Assembly (NCBI GenBank): GCA_016125455.1
Contig: WGLS01000013.1
Coordinates: forward strand, 1 to 64,000
Length of the DNA stretch: 64,000 nucleotides
Source: Alphaproteobacteria bacterium
Lineage (GTDB): Bacteria > Pseudomonadota > Alphaproteobacteria > Caulobacterales > Parvularculaceae
Direction of reading: 5' to 3'
The position numbers and the translations under genes were made by a program. A model generated the notes under the pieces. The model was not told the origin of the DNA and did not search any database. It saw only the letters and a list, made by a program, of their open reading frames with translations. Positions 16,430 to 25,112 of this stretch are shown piece after piece; position 1 is the first letter of the stretch; each line of letters opens with the position of its first letter.

Positions 16430-17077
16430 CTACTGATTAAATCTGGCGTCTTCGGCAATGCGCGCCGATGCGTGGACTGTTGCAGCGTATCCGGCCCGTA
16501 GCGCGCCGACCGTCGCGCGCGGCGTCAAGACCGGGGCTTCAACCTCAAACGATAGGCCCCACGGCGCACTCCGATACCCTTCGAATGTCCATTCGTACAA
16601 TCTCCCTCCGAACCAGAGGTGCGGCGATCTCGCGATGTCGACAATTGTTCCGTCCGGCAGGTCAGTTGGGCGTGCCTGCCACGCGGCCTCTTCGCCGATG
16701 ACCGCGCGCCGGCCCCCGTGCAGGATCGCGTCCACTTCCGGCGCTTTCATCGACGTCGCGCCTGTCGCCCTGGCGAAAGCCCGTACGTAGTTCAGGGCGT
16801 CTTCCCGCCTGCACTCAAAGCACGGCCGTTGCCCGGCCGCGAGCGCAGTCGCTTCGTCGAGGAAAAACAGCTCCGTATAGCGACCAGGCGCCATTACCTG
16901 ACGGCGATGATCATTGAACTCCAACCGGCAAGCTATCCATGCCCTGGATGCCCAGCGCCGGCGCTCTAGATCGCCAGAATCGTCATGGATGCAGCCGCCG
17001 CGATTGCCCATCAACGTCCCGCGCGCCGGGTTCGCGACAATCTCGCCATAGGGCGATACCCGATTTTGGCGCGTCAT
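16430..17077 (-). CDS. Conserved protein of unknown function with PCFECRR motif
   Basis: The protein has 215 residues and no signal peptide or membrane segment. The text around WIACRLEFNDHRRQVMAPGR, TELFFLDEATALAAGQRPC and CFECRREDALNYVRAF looks strongly conserved. The C-x-x-C (PCFECRR) could hold a metal, together with the His residues in CIHDDSG and SPHLWFGG. I do not recognise a named function. It overlaps the upstream MBL-fold gene by four bases, so the three minus-strand genes from 18848 down to 16430 form an operon. Confidence 0.75.
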   Translation of the reverse strand: MTRQNRVSPYGEIVANPARGTLMGNRGGCIHDDSGDLERRRWASRAWIACRLEFNDHRRQVMAPGRYTELFFLDEATALAAGQRPCFECRREDALNYVRAFARATGATSMKAPEVDAILHGGRRAVIGEEAAWQARPTDLPDGTIVDIARSPHLWFGGRLYEWTFEGYRSAPWGLSFEVEAPVLTPRATVGALRAGYAATVHASARIAEDARFNQ

Positions 17078-18042
17078 TCCGATACGATAGGCGCGAGGCA
17101 GTGCCGGTCGCCTGCGCGCGCGACGCCGAAGCCGAGGTTCTCGACCTGCCGTGAGTGCGGCGACGCGCGATGCCTGATCGGGTTCGTGTGATTGTAGTGA
17201 ATGAACCGCACCTTTGCCTTGTCTGCAGCAGGCAAAGCGGCAAGCCGTTCCATTGTCGCTGCAACGCGCGGGTGCGGAATATCCGACATGTCCCTGTTGG
17301 CAAGCTCACCGTCCATGAAGAATGTCGCATCGATGAACGCGACGTGCGCATTGCGCACGACGTCGGCGATATCGATCCCGGCAACGTCCCGCCACGAGTC
17401 CCAGCTGTCGATGTCCGGCAGGAAAAATGCGCGGGCGGCTGCGGCGTCGATCCAGTAGCCGACAGTTTCGGAATACTCGTCGCGGTGGGGAACCGGGATG
17501 GGCGTCACAGAGACTACGTCGTCGATCCGGGTCGTCGCGTTTGCGGACAATGGCCGTATGTCGATATTCCGTAGCGTGACGAGCTGGGCCCACGGAGCGT
17601 TCTCTTCAAGGAATGCCTTCATTCGCGGCATGGCGTAGACCGGGACGTCCCTGGCGCCGGCTGCTTCGCGGCCAAGGAACATGAGCCCCGTATAGTGGCC
17701 GATATGCGCGTGGGTCAGGAAGATCCCATCGACGCCGAGATCCGCGCCCTTGTCGCCATTTCGCGGCGCAACGTCGTCAAGCGCTTTCAAGTGATCCCGG
17801 ATTTCCGGCGCCGCGTCGAAGATGAAGCGCGCGCCATGTCGACGGTTGACCAGTCCGAGAGATGTCGCCGTGAGGCTGAGGGCGCGATCCTCCCAGGCCG
17901 GATCATCAGACCTGCCGATCTGCGGCGCGCCAGCGTCCTGCCCAGCTCCAAGGACCACAATCTCGACGTCGCAGGTCTCGGGTCGCGCCGTCGGACCGTT
18001 GGCCAGACTGAGGGAAAGAGCGGCAAGGGCCTCTAGCATCAC
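17074..18042 (-). CDS. MBL-fold metallo-hydrolase, PqqB-like
   Basis: This 322-residue protein has a short hydrophobic N-terminus that may be a signal peptide. The metal motif THAHIGH (about residues 110-116) is the HxHxxH of the metallo-beta-lactamase fold, with Gly in place of the common Asp. IVVLGAGQDAGAPQIG and PVPHRDEYSETVGYWI recall PqqB-related enzymes, and the ligand His in FIHYNHTNPI is also there. The substrate is unknown. Start: GTG at 18042 overlaps the upstream stop by four bases; ATG at 18039 is equally possible. No pqq genes are nearby, so it should not be called PqqB. Confidence 0.8.
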   Translation of the reverse strand: MMLEALAALSLSLANGPTARPETCDVEIVVLGAGQDAGAPQIGRSDDPAWEDRALSLTATSLGLVNRRHGARFIFDAAPEIRDHLKALDDVAPRNGDKGADLGVDGIFLTHAHIGHYTGLMFLGREAAGARDVPVYAMPRMKAFLEENAPWAQLVTLRNIDIRPLSANATTRIDDVVSVTPIPVPHRDEYSETVGYWIDAAAARAFFLPDIDSWDSWRDVAGIDIADVVRNAHVAFIDATFFMDGELANRDMSDIPHPRVAATMERLAALPAADKAKVRFIHYNHTNPIRHRASPHSRQVENLGFGVARAGDRHCLAPIVSE

Positions 18043-18848
18043 GCCCCGGCTTCCGCCTTGCCGAGAATGAGGTCGCGAGCGGCATCGAACAATTCACCAT
18101 TGGTGGCCAGGATTGACGGGCCATGCAAGGGGTCTCCCCGGGGCTCCTCGACGGCGCCCACAATGCCGCCCGCCTCCCGCACCAGGACGATGCCGGCGCC
18201 GACGTCCCAGGGGTTAAGGTCCCACTCCCAGTAGGCGTCAAAACGGCCGGCCGCGGTGTAGGCGAGGTCAAGAGCAGCCGATCCGAATCGCCGGATGCCC
18301 GCCGTGGCGGCGAGCACGCGCTCGGTCTCTTTCATTGCTCGCGGACGGCCCGAGCGGCCACGGAATGGCAGGCCGGTCGCAAAAAGCGTTTCGGCGATGT
18401 CGCGTCGCGCGGAAACGCGCAGGCGGCGGTCGTTGAGCCATGCGCCTTCGCCCTTCTCCGCCCAGAAAAGCTCGTCGCTCGCCGGGTTGTAGATGACGCC
18501 GGCATATGGTTTTCGGTCCCGTTCAAGGCAGATTGAAATCGCGAACTGCGGCAGGGCGTGCAGATAGTTCGTCGTGCCGTCGAGCGGATCGACGATCCAG
18601 CGGTTGGAGTTGTCTACGCCGTCAATCTCGCCGCGTTCTTCCATGACGAAGCCGTATTTCGGGCGGGCCTTCGACAGTTCTTCAAAAATCGTCTGCTCTG
18701 CGCGCAGGTCGGCGGCAGTGACGAAATCCGACGCGCCTTTCTTTGACACCTGGAGAGCGTCAAGCTCCCCGAAGTCGCGGGAGAGACCGCGTGCGGCCTT
18801 GCGGGCGGCGGCGACCATCACTGTGATCAGGGCGGAGGCGTGTGCCAT
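18039..18848 (-). CDS. Inositol monophosphatase family protein (SuhB-like)
   Basis: The protein has 269 residues. The two family signatures are present: WIVDPLDGTTNYLHALPQF (motif 1, metal-binding Asp pair, near residue 85) and WDLNPWDVGAGIVLVREAGG (motif 2). VMEERGE supplies the Glu of the metal site. It dephosphorylates inositol-1-phosphate or similar sugars, and SuhB proteins also take part in rRNA antitermination. The start at MAHASALITV is the usual one; the longer frame to 19091 runs into the promoter of the next gene. It opens a minus-strand operon with the MBL-fold and PCFECRR genes. Confidence 0.9.
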   Translation of the reverse strand: MAHASALITVMVAAARKAARGLSRDFGELDALQVSKKGASDFVTAADLRAEQTIFEELSKARPKYGFVMEERGEIDGVDNSNRWIVDPLDGTTNYLHALPQFAISICLERDRKPYAGVIYNPASDELFWAEKGEGAWLNDRRLRVSARRDIAETLFATGLPFRGRSGRPRAMKETERVLAATAGIRRFGSAALDLAYTAAGRFDAYWEWDLNPWDVGAGIVLVREAGGIVGAVEEPRGDPLHGPSILATNGELFDAARDLILGKAEAGA

Positions 18849-19044
18849 CGGACGGGAGACTTTCCACTGAGGGGCAAAGAGCGCGCAACATAGGGGCGGA
18901 CTGCCCCGAGGCAAGCTCGTTGGCGCGCTGCTGGCCGCCAAGTCCGCGACTTTTTGGCCAGTCGGCGTCTGCGGCTCGCGCTTTACACCTTCGCTTGGCC
19001 TGTCTTGATGAAACAAAATGACCCAAAGGGAGGAATAGAAAGAC

Positions 19045-20790
19045 ATGCCCGAACAGACGGCCGCCGCCAGGACGACGCCTGCGATCGACAATGACGCCTA
19101 TCTCGATCCAATGAAAACGGCGACAGCGGCCATGCGCTTCCTGAGCCAGGACGCGCGGTTCAAGGTCACCGAAGCGACCATTCGCGGCAACGTCTATCGG
19201 GTCTTCGAGAATGCGCCGAAGAGCCTTGTCGGGCTATTCGAGCAGGGCGCCGCCCACAGCGACCGGGACTTCATCATCTTTGGCGAGGAAAAGACGACGT
19301 TCCAGGGGATGTGGGATGACGCGCGCCGGTTCGCGAACGGTCTGCGGGAGCGCTACGGCATCGGCAAGGGCGATCGCGTCGGCATCGCCATGCGGAATTA
19401 TCCGGAATGGTGCATTGCCTATTTCGGCGTGATTTCCCTCGGCGCCATTGTTGTGCCGTTGAACGCTTGGTGGAAGACCGAAGAGCTCGCTTATGCAATC
19501 CAGGACGCAGACGTCAAAACGCTGGTGGTCGACGCCAGGCGGCTCGACTTCCTGAAGCCAATAAGGGCTGCTGTCGGCCTGACGCTCATCCTGGCTCGCG
19601 AAGAGGCTGAAGGGGCGGACGCTCGCTTTGAGGATATTGTCGCGTCGGGCGACCCTAAGACCCCTGATGTGGACATCGACCCCGACGACGATTTCTGCAT
19701 CGTCTACACCTCTGGATCGACCGGCAACCCGAAAGGGGTCGTCCTGACCCACCGCGGCGCGGTCTCGGCGATCATGTCGTACGTGTTTCTCTCGGAGGTC
19801 GTCCAGGAAGCGCGCGACGGTCGGCCTACCTTTGGCGAAAACCCGGGCATTCTTCTTGCAGTGCCGCTATTCCACGTGACCGGCAGCCACGCGATTTTCC
19901 TGTTGTCCTGGGTCGTCGGCAGACGGATCGTCATGATGTATCGGTGGGACGCAAACGAAGCCTGCGAGCTCATTCGCAAGCATGAGCTCAAGAATTTCGT
20001 CGGCGTGCCGGCGCAGTCATTTGAGATGATTGACGCCGCAGGGCCGGAAGGATTGCCGAGCATCCTCGATCTCGGCTCAGGCGGCGCAAAGCGTCCGCCA
20101 GAGCACGTCCGCCGGCTGAAGGAACGGTTTCCGAACGTCAATCCGTCGTCCGGTTACGGACTTTCTGAGACAAATGCAATCGGCACGGTCTGTTCTCTGA
20201 GCGACTACCAGCGCAAGCCGGATGCGGCCGGGCGTCCATTGCCGCCGCTGATGGACGTCAAGATCGTCGACGGCGACGGCCGCGATGCGGCGGTCGGCGA
20301 AGTAGGCGAAGTGTGTCTCAGGTCGGCTGCAAATTTCCGTGGCTACCACAATCTTCCCGAAGAGACTGCGCGGGCGATCACGCCGGACGGCTGGTTCCGA
20401 ACCGGCGATCTCGGCAAACTCGATGAAGAGGGATTCCTTTACATAGTCGATCGTCTCAAGGACCTAATTATTCGCGGCGGCGAAAACATTTCCTGCCTTG
20501 AGGTTGAAGCGCGGGCATACGAACACCCGGCGGTCGCCGAAGCTTGCGCCTTTGCGGTGCCGGACGACGTGATGAACGAGCGAGTAGGTCTCGTCGTTTA
20601 CGCAAAACAAGGGGAGGCCGTGGATCCGAAAGAACTCCGCGATTTCATGGCGGAAGACCTCGCCGGCTTCAAGCTGCCGGAGCGGATCTGGCTTTCGCCG
20701 CAACAATTGCCACGTCTCGGCACGGCAAAGATTGACAAGATCACAATCAAGAAGGTCGCGCTGCAGCAACCGCCGAACTGGAAAGCCTGA
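19045..20790 (+). CDS. AMP-dependent acyl-CoA synthetase (FadD-like)
   Basis: The protein has 581 residues and belongs to the adenylate-forming family. The phosphate loop YTSGSTGNPKGVVLTH (about residues 220-235) and the A5 motif GYGLSETNA are clear. So are GWFRTGDLGKLDEEGFLYIVDR, DLIIRGGENISCLEVE and the lysine-bearing end LPRLGTAKIDK. It activates a carboxylic acid, probably a fatty or bulky cyclic acid, to its CoA thioester. It is the first gene of a plus-strand catabolic cluster and would feed the dehydrogenases downstream. GGGAGGAATAG gives a strong ribosome-binding site. Confidence 0.9.
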   Translation: MPEQTAAARTTPAIDNDAYLDPMKTATAAMRFLSQDARFKVTEATIRGNVYRVFENAPKSLVGLFEQGAAHSDRDFIIFGEEKTTFQGMWDDARRFANGLRERYGIGKGDRVGIAMRNYPEWCIAYFGVISLGAIVVPLNAWWKTEELAYAIQDADVKTLVVDARRLDFLKPIRAAVGLTLILAREEAEGADARFEDIVASGDPKTPDVDIDPDDDFCIVYTSGSTGNPKGVVLTHRGAVSAIMSYVFLSEVVQEARDGRPTFGENPGILLAVPLFHVTGSHAIFLLSWVVGRRIVMMYRWDANEACELIRKHELKNFVGVPAQSFEMIDAAGPEGLPSILDLGSGGAKRPPEHVRRLKERFPNVNPSSGYGLSETNAIGTVCSLSDYQRKPDAAGRPLPPLMDVKIVDGDGRDAAVGEVGEVCLRSAANFRGYHNLPEETARAITPDGWFRTGDLGKLDEEGFLYIVDRLKDLIIRGGENISCLEVEARAYEHPAVAEACAFAVPDDVMNERVGLVVYAKQGEAVDPKELRDFMAEDLAGFKLPERIWLSPQQLPRLGTAKIDKITIKKVALQQPPNWKA

Positions 20791-20851
20791 CGCTGTCGCG
20801 CCGCGCTGGTTGCCTCAAGTCAACACTACCGGCGCCTCGCAGGAACAAAGA

Positions 20852-21160
20852 ATGCTCGAGATCCGACAGAATTGCGAACTGTGCGACAAGGATCTCGCGC
20901 CCCAGGCCGAAGACGCGATGATCTGCTCATACGAATGCACGTTCTGCGTCGCGTGCGTGGCCGGCGTGCTCCGGAACGTCTGCCCGAATTGCGGCGGCGG
21001 CTTTGTAGCGCGGCCGATTAGGCCCTCGACAGAGCGGCGGGAAGGGGTCAGTCTCCGTCAACATCCGCCGAATGGGACGCGCGTCCTAACCCGGTGGACG
21101 CGCGAGGAGATCGAGGCCTTCGCCGCCGAGCACGCCCATGTTCCCCCGGCGCGCCGGTAA
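20852..21160 (+). CDS. DUF1272 zinc-ribbon protein
   Basis: The protein has 102 residues. Its first 60 hold a Cys-rich zinc-binding pattern: ELCDKDL, ICSYECTFCVACVAGVL and CPNCGGGFVARPIRP, which is the DUF1272 signature. A linker and short tail follow. The function of this small family is unknown. The start at MLEIRQNCELC fits all DUF1272 proteins; the longer frame to 20732 overlaps the ligase. It sits inside the acyl-CoA cluster on the same strand. Confidence 0.9.
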   Translation: MLEIRQNCELCDKDLAPQAEDAMICSYECTFCVACVAGVLRNVCPNCGGGFVARPIRPSTERREGVSLRQHPPNGTRVLTRWTREEIEAFAAEHAHVPPARR

Positions 21161-21259
21161 GTGGACAGCGATCTCCGAGCAGAGACGAGCCGGCGCAAAA
21201 ACGACGCCCGAACGCGACGCCGGCAAGAGCAAAGAACGACCGTCCGAAAGGTGACTCAC

Positions 21260-22465
21260 ATGGCTGATATTGAAACCTTCCGCGCCGCCGCTCGCACCTG
21301 GCTTGAGGAAAACTGCCCGCCGGAAATGCGCGGGGGCGAGCAGGACGAAACGACCATCTGCTGGGGCGGCAAGCGATGGACGTTCAAGTCCGAAGCGCAA
21401 AAAATCTGGCTGGAACGGATGGCGGCGAAGGGCTGGACCGTGCCGGCATGGCCAAAGGAATACGGCGGCGCCGGACTGTCAAAGGAAGAAGTGAAAGTCC
21501 TCAAGGACGAGATGCGGCGCATTAAGGCGCGCTCGCCCCTCGAAAGCTTCGGCATCTGGATGCTTGGACCGGCGCTGCTGAAGTACGGGACGCACGAGCA
21601 GAAAGCGCACTTCCTGCCGCCTATCGCCCGCGGCGAAGTTCGCTGGTGTCAGGGCTATTCCGAGCCAAACGCCGGTTCCGACCTCGCCTCGCTCCAGTGC
21701 AAGTGCGAGGACAAGGGCGATCACTGGGCGTTGAATGGCCAGAAAATCTGGACGTCATATGCGGATGAATCCGACTGGATTTTCGTCCTTGTAAGGACCG
21801 ACCCGACCGCGACCAAGCACAACGGTATTTCCTTCGTTCTTGTCGACATGGATCAGGAAGGCGTTTCCACGAAGCCGATCAAGCTGATTTCCGGCAAGTC
21901 TCCTTTCTGCGAGACGTTCTTCGATGACGCGACGGCGCCGAAAGAGCACGCGCCGGGCGTGTCGGCGATTGTGGGCGAACTCAATCGCGGCTGGGACGTC
22001 GCAAAGTATCTCCTCACCCATGAACGCGAAATGATTGGCGGCGGCGGCGGCGGCCTGCTCGGCGGCCGCGGTCTTGGCGAGGTCATCGCGAATGAACTGG
22101 GCGTCGATGAAAACGGCCGGCTCAACGATCCGATCCTGCGCGGCAAGGTCGCGCAGGCCGAGGTCGACGGCTGGGCGTTCCTCTTGACAATGGAGCGCAT
22201 GAAGGACGAAGCGAAAGCTGGACAGGGCGTTGGCGCGAATTCGTCAATGCTGAAGTACTACGGCACCGAGTTCAACAAGCGCCGCTATGAGTTGTTCATG
22301 GACGCGGCCGGCTCCGACGGCCTTGAGTGGGAAGGCGAACGCTCCGAGGACGGAAAGCTTGCAAAGAGTTGGCTTCGAACGAAAGCGAACTCGATCGAGG
22401 GCGGCACGTCGGAGGTGCAGCTCAATATCATTGCCAAGCGGATACTCGATCTGCCAGGCGCCTGA
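21260..22465 (+). CDS. Acyl-CoA dehydrogenase, catalytic subunit type
   Basis: The protein has 401 residues. GYSEPNAGSDLASLQCKCED and NGQKIWTSYADESDW are the FAD-binding acyl-CoA dehydrogenase signatures. Near the end, SIEGGTSEVQ has the catalytic base Glu (about residue 380). It oxidises acyl-CoA to trans-2-enoyl-CoA. It resembles the long subunit of paired steroid-type or pimeloyl-type dehydrogenases. A run of six glycines (MIGGGGGGLLGGRG, about residue 255) sits in the helical part and is unusual. MADIETF is taken as the start. Confidence 0.9.
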   Translation: MADIETFRAAARTWLEENCPPEMRGGEQDETTICWGGKRWTFKSEAQKIWLERMAAKGWTVPAWPKEYGGAGLSKEEVKVLKDEMRRIKARSPLESFGIWMLGPALLKYGTHEQKAHFLPPIARGEVRWCQGYSEPNAGSDLASLQCKCEDKGDHWALNGQKIWTSYADESDWIFVLVRTDPTATKHNGISFVLVDMDQEGVSTKPIKLISGKSPFCETFFDDATAPKEHAPGVSAIVGELNRGWDVAKYLLTHEREMIGGGGGGLLGGRGLGEVIANELGVDENGRLNDPILRGKVAQAEVDGWAFLLTMERMKDEAKAGQGVGANSSMLKYYGTEFNKRRYELFMDAAGSDGLEWEGERSEDGKLAKSWLRTKANSIEGGTSEVQLNIIAKRILDLPGA

Positions 22466-22522
22466 CGGCCGCGACATTCGCCGCCGGAAAGCCGCCCGTC
22501 ACAGAATGCCAGGGCTGAGCAA

Positions 22523-22915
22523 ATGACCGTATTCGATTGGCTGTCGCTTAGCGTTGGACTCTATGTCGTAAACATCTTCGTCCAGGCGGCGTTCGCTAAC
22601 CGCCGCTACGATCCAAAGACGCTCCTCGGCAATCGCGATGATTTCGAGCCGGACGATGTCCATCTTGGCCGCGCAAGGCGCGCACAGGCCAACCTTACCG
22701 AGGCTATGATCATCTTCACGCCGCTCGCGCTCGGCGCCGAAAGCATGGGCAAGGGCGATGGGCTCGCCGCGATCGGCGGCGCTGTCTTTTTCGTTTCACG
22801 GGTCGCCTATCTCGTGATTTACGTCGCCGGCGTGCCGACGCTCCGATCGATTGTATGGGCGACCGGGATGATCGGCGCTGGGCTGGTATTTTGGGTGGTT
22901 GCGCCCTTTAATTAG
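22523..22915 (+). CDS. MAPEG family membrane protein
   Basis: The protein has 130 residues with four predicted membrane helices (about 5-25, 62-80, 82-100 and 105-125). The segment RARRAQANLTEAMIIFTPLAL is the MAPEG hallmark, with the Arg, Asn and Glu that bind glutathione in the eukaryotic members. Bacterial MAPEG proteins are membrane enzymes of unknown substrate. It lies between the two acyl-CoA dehydrogenase genes on the same strand, but a role in the pathway is not shown. Confidence 0.88.
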   Translation: MTVFDWLSLSVGLYVVNIFVQAAFANRRYDPKTLLGNRDDFEPDDVHLGRARRAQANLTEAMIIFTPLALGAESMGKGDGLAAIGGAVFFVSRVAYLVIYVAGVPTLRSIVWATGMIGAGLVFWVVAPFN

Positions 22916-22997
22916 GTCGCGCGTCCCAATAGTCTGACAATTGCTGAGATTTCAGGCCCATCAGGGGCCATTCCGCCGTCAAGAGGAGTCGCCTTAA

Positions 22998-24137
22998 GTG
23001 CCTTTAGTTCTCAATGAAGAGCAAGAAATGCTGAGGGAGTCGGCTGAGGGATTCCTCGCCGAACGCGCGCCGGTTGCCGCGCTACGAAAGCTTCGGGATT
23101 CCGGCGACGCGACAGGTTTCGACCGCGGCCTCTGGAAAGAAATGGCCGATATGGGCTGGGCCGGCATCCTCGTCGACGAAGATTACGGCGGTTCCGGATT
23201 CGGTTTCGTCGGCGCGGGCGTGATCGCCGAAGAAATCGGACGCAACCTGACGGCGTCGCCTTTCTTGTCGACGTCGATACTGGCGGCGACCGCACTCCAG
23301 AAGTTTGCGAGCGACGCCCAGAAGAAAGAGATTCTGCCGAAGATTTCAGCCGGCGACCTCGTGATGGCGCTCGCCGTCGACGAGGGCAAGAAGCATGCGC
23401 CAAGCCAGACCGCTCTCGTCGCAGAAAAGTCCGGCAATGGATTTAAATTGTCCGGTGACAAGGCGTTTGTGTCCGACGGCCATGTCGCGGACAAAGTGAT
23501 TGTCTCCGCACGAACCGCCGGCGCGCCGGGCGAGGAAAGTGGAATAACGCTGTTCCTTGTCAACGCGCAGGCCAAAGGCATTGCGATCGAGCGCACCGCC
23601 ATGGTCGACAGTCGAAACGCCGCGCGGATGACATTCGACAAAGTTGACGCCACGGGCGATGACGTCATCGGCGAAGTCGACGGCGGCTATATGGCGCTCG
23701 AAGGCGTCCTCGCCGCCGGACGCGCGGGGCTGTCAGCGGAGATGTCAGGCGCGGCGCAGGCGGCATTCCGTATGACTACGGACTACTTAAAGGAACGCAA
23801 GCAATTCGGAACAGAGATCGGCCGCTTCCAGGCCCTTCAGCATCGCGCGGCGCATCTATATTCCGAAATTGAGCTGATGAAGTCGGTCGTCCTGAAAGCG
23901 CTTCAGGACCTCGACAACGCCTTTGGCATGGCAGGCGTGACCTGCTCGCTGGCGAAAGCCAAGGCGGGCGACGTGGCCAAACTCGCTGCGCTGGAGGCGG
24001 TGCAAATGCACGGCGGCATAGGCATGACCGATGAGTACGACATCGGCCTTTACCTGAAGCGGATCCGGGTCGCTCAGGAAATGTTTGGCGACACAGCCTA
24101 CCATGCTGACCGCATTGCGCGGCTCAGGGGCTATTGA
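22998..24137 (+). CDS. Acyl-CoA dehydrogenase, second subunit lacking the catalytic Glu
   Basis: The protein has 379 residues and starts at GTG with AAGAGGAG upstream. LGADE-type N-helices (EEQEMLRESAEGFLAER) and the later FAD half with LKERKQFGTEIGRFQALQHR and MHGGIGMTDEYDIGLYLKR mark an acyl-CoA dehydrogenase. Where active members have IYEGT, this one has MFGDT (residues 362-366), so the catalytic Glu is absent. Such proteins often pair with an active partner in heteromeric dehydrogenases for steroid side chains or pimelate. The active partner is probably the gene at 21260. Confidence 0.88.
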   Translation: MPLVLNEEQEMLRESAEGFLAERAPVAALRKLRDSGDATGFDRGLWKEMADMGWAGILVDEDYGGSGFGFVGAGVIAEEIGRNLTASPFLSTSILAATALQKFASDAQKKEILPKISAGDLVMALAVDEGKKHAPSQTALVAEKSGNGFKLSGDKAFVSDGHVADKVIVSARTAGAPGEESGITLFLVNAQAKGIAIERTAMVDSRNAARMTFDKVDATGDDVIGEVDGGYMALEGVLAAGRAGLSAEMSGAAQAAFRMTTDYLKERKQFGTEIGRFQALQHRAAHLYSEIELMKSVVLKALQDLDNAFGMAGVTCSLAKAKAGDVAKLAALEAVQMHGGIGMTDEYDIGLYLKRIRVAQEMFGDTAYHADRIARLRGY

Positions 24138-24173
24138 TCGACGCCCTTTTGATCAGATGAAGGAAGATTCGTG

Positions 24174-24629
24174 ATGCCAGAAGTGCAACCGTCCGACGCG
24201 CCAACATGGGTTGGCAAGGAAACCGGGGTCTCCGACTGGGTTCTGATCGACCAGGCGCGCATCAACGCTTTCGCGGATGTGACCGAAGACTGGCAGTTCA
24301 TACATGTAGAGCCGGAAAAAGCCGCGGCGACACCCTTCGGCGGCGCGATCGCCCATGGTTTCCTGACGCTGTCGATGTTGTCAAAGCTGGCGAGCGAATG
24401 CGTGCTGCGCCTCGACGGCGTCAAGATGGGTGTCAATTACGGCTTTGAGAAGGTCCGCATGATGAGCCCGGTGCGAGCCGGCAAGCGCATCCGCGGGCGC
24501 TTCGTGCTTGCCGAAGCGGATGAACGCGGTCCCGGCCAATGGCGCTTCAAGTACAATGTGAAGGTCGAGATCGAAGACGAAGAAAAGCCCGCGCTCATAG
24601 CGGAATGGGTGACGATGCAGTTCGTCTGA
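24174..24629 (+). CDS. MaoC-like (R)-enoyl-CoA hydratase
   Basis: The protein has 151 residues with a single hotdog domain. The hydratase-2 motif FADVTEDWQFIHVEPEKA with a second part GGAIAHGFLTLSML holds the catalytic Asp and His. It hydrates trans-2-enoyl-CoA to (R)-3-hydroxyacyl-CoA, the step after the dehydrogenases. The ATG at 24174 is preceded by GAAGGAAG. It fits as the hydratase for an HSD17B4-like (R)-hydroxyacyl-CoA dehydrogenase two genes downstream. Confidence 0.9.
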   Translation: MPEVQPSDAPTWVGKETGVSDWVLIDQARINAFADVTEDWQFIHVEPEKAAATPFGGAIAHGFLTLSMLSKLASECVLRLDGVKMGVNYGFEKVRMMSPVRAGKRIRGRFVLAEADERGPGQWRFKYNVKVEIEDEEKPALIAEWVTMQFV

Positions 24630-24650
24630 TGCCGGAACGGGGCGGGCGCC

Positions 24651-25100
24651 ATGGCGGAGCATATCGCCGAAATCATCTGGCGGCGAGATACGGAAAGCTT
24701 CGCATACGAAGCCTATGGCCGGTCGCATGACTGGCGCTTCGACAATGGACTTGTCGTGCGCGCCGCCGCCGCGCCTGAATTTCGAGGCGACCCCGCTAAT
24801 GTCGATCCGGAGGAGGCGTTCGTGGCCTCGATCGCCAGTTGCCACATGTTGACCTTCCTGGCGATCTGTTCGCGGAAACGCATCGTCATCGACGCCTATG
24901 AAGACCGGGCCGTCGGCGCGATGTCGAAGAATGCCGCCGGCAAGCTCTTTGTGTCGCGCATCGACCTTCGTCCACGGATCTCATTCGCCGGTTCGCCGCC
25001 GTCTCGCGACAGCCTATCGGCCCTGCATCGGCAGTCGCATGCGGAGTGCTTTATCGCCAACTCCGTCATGACTGAAATAATCGTGCATCAAGATGAGTAA
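24651..25100 (+). CDS. OsmC family protein
   Basis: The protein has 149 residues. The OsmC-fold pattern is seen in NVDPEEAFVASIASCHMLTF and in HRQSHAECFIANSV near the end; each carries one Cys, spaced as in the peroxide-reducing OsmC/Ohr pair. It could reduce organic or lipid peroxides. It stands within the acyl-CoA operon, between the hydratase and the SDR, where it may protect against peroxides made by the oxidation of unusual acyl chains; that role is inference. Confidence 0.85.
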   Translation: MAEHIAEIIWRRDTESFAYEAYGRSHDWRFDNGLVVRAAAAPEFRGDPANVDPEEAFVASIASCHMLTFLAICSRKRIVIDAYEDRAVGAMSKNAAGKLFVSRIDLRPRISFAGSPPSRDSLSALHRQSHAECFIANSVMTEIIVHQDE

Positions 25101-25112
25101 GGAGACGTAACC

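Noticed and set aside
17074-18042. Calling the MBL-fold gene pqqB
   Set aside because: The fold is similar, but no other pqq gene is near and the substrate cannot be inferred.
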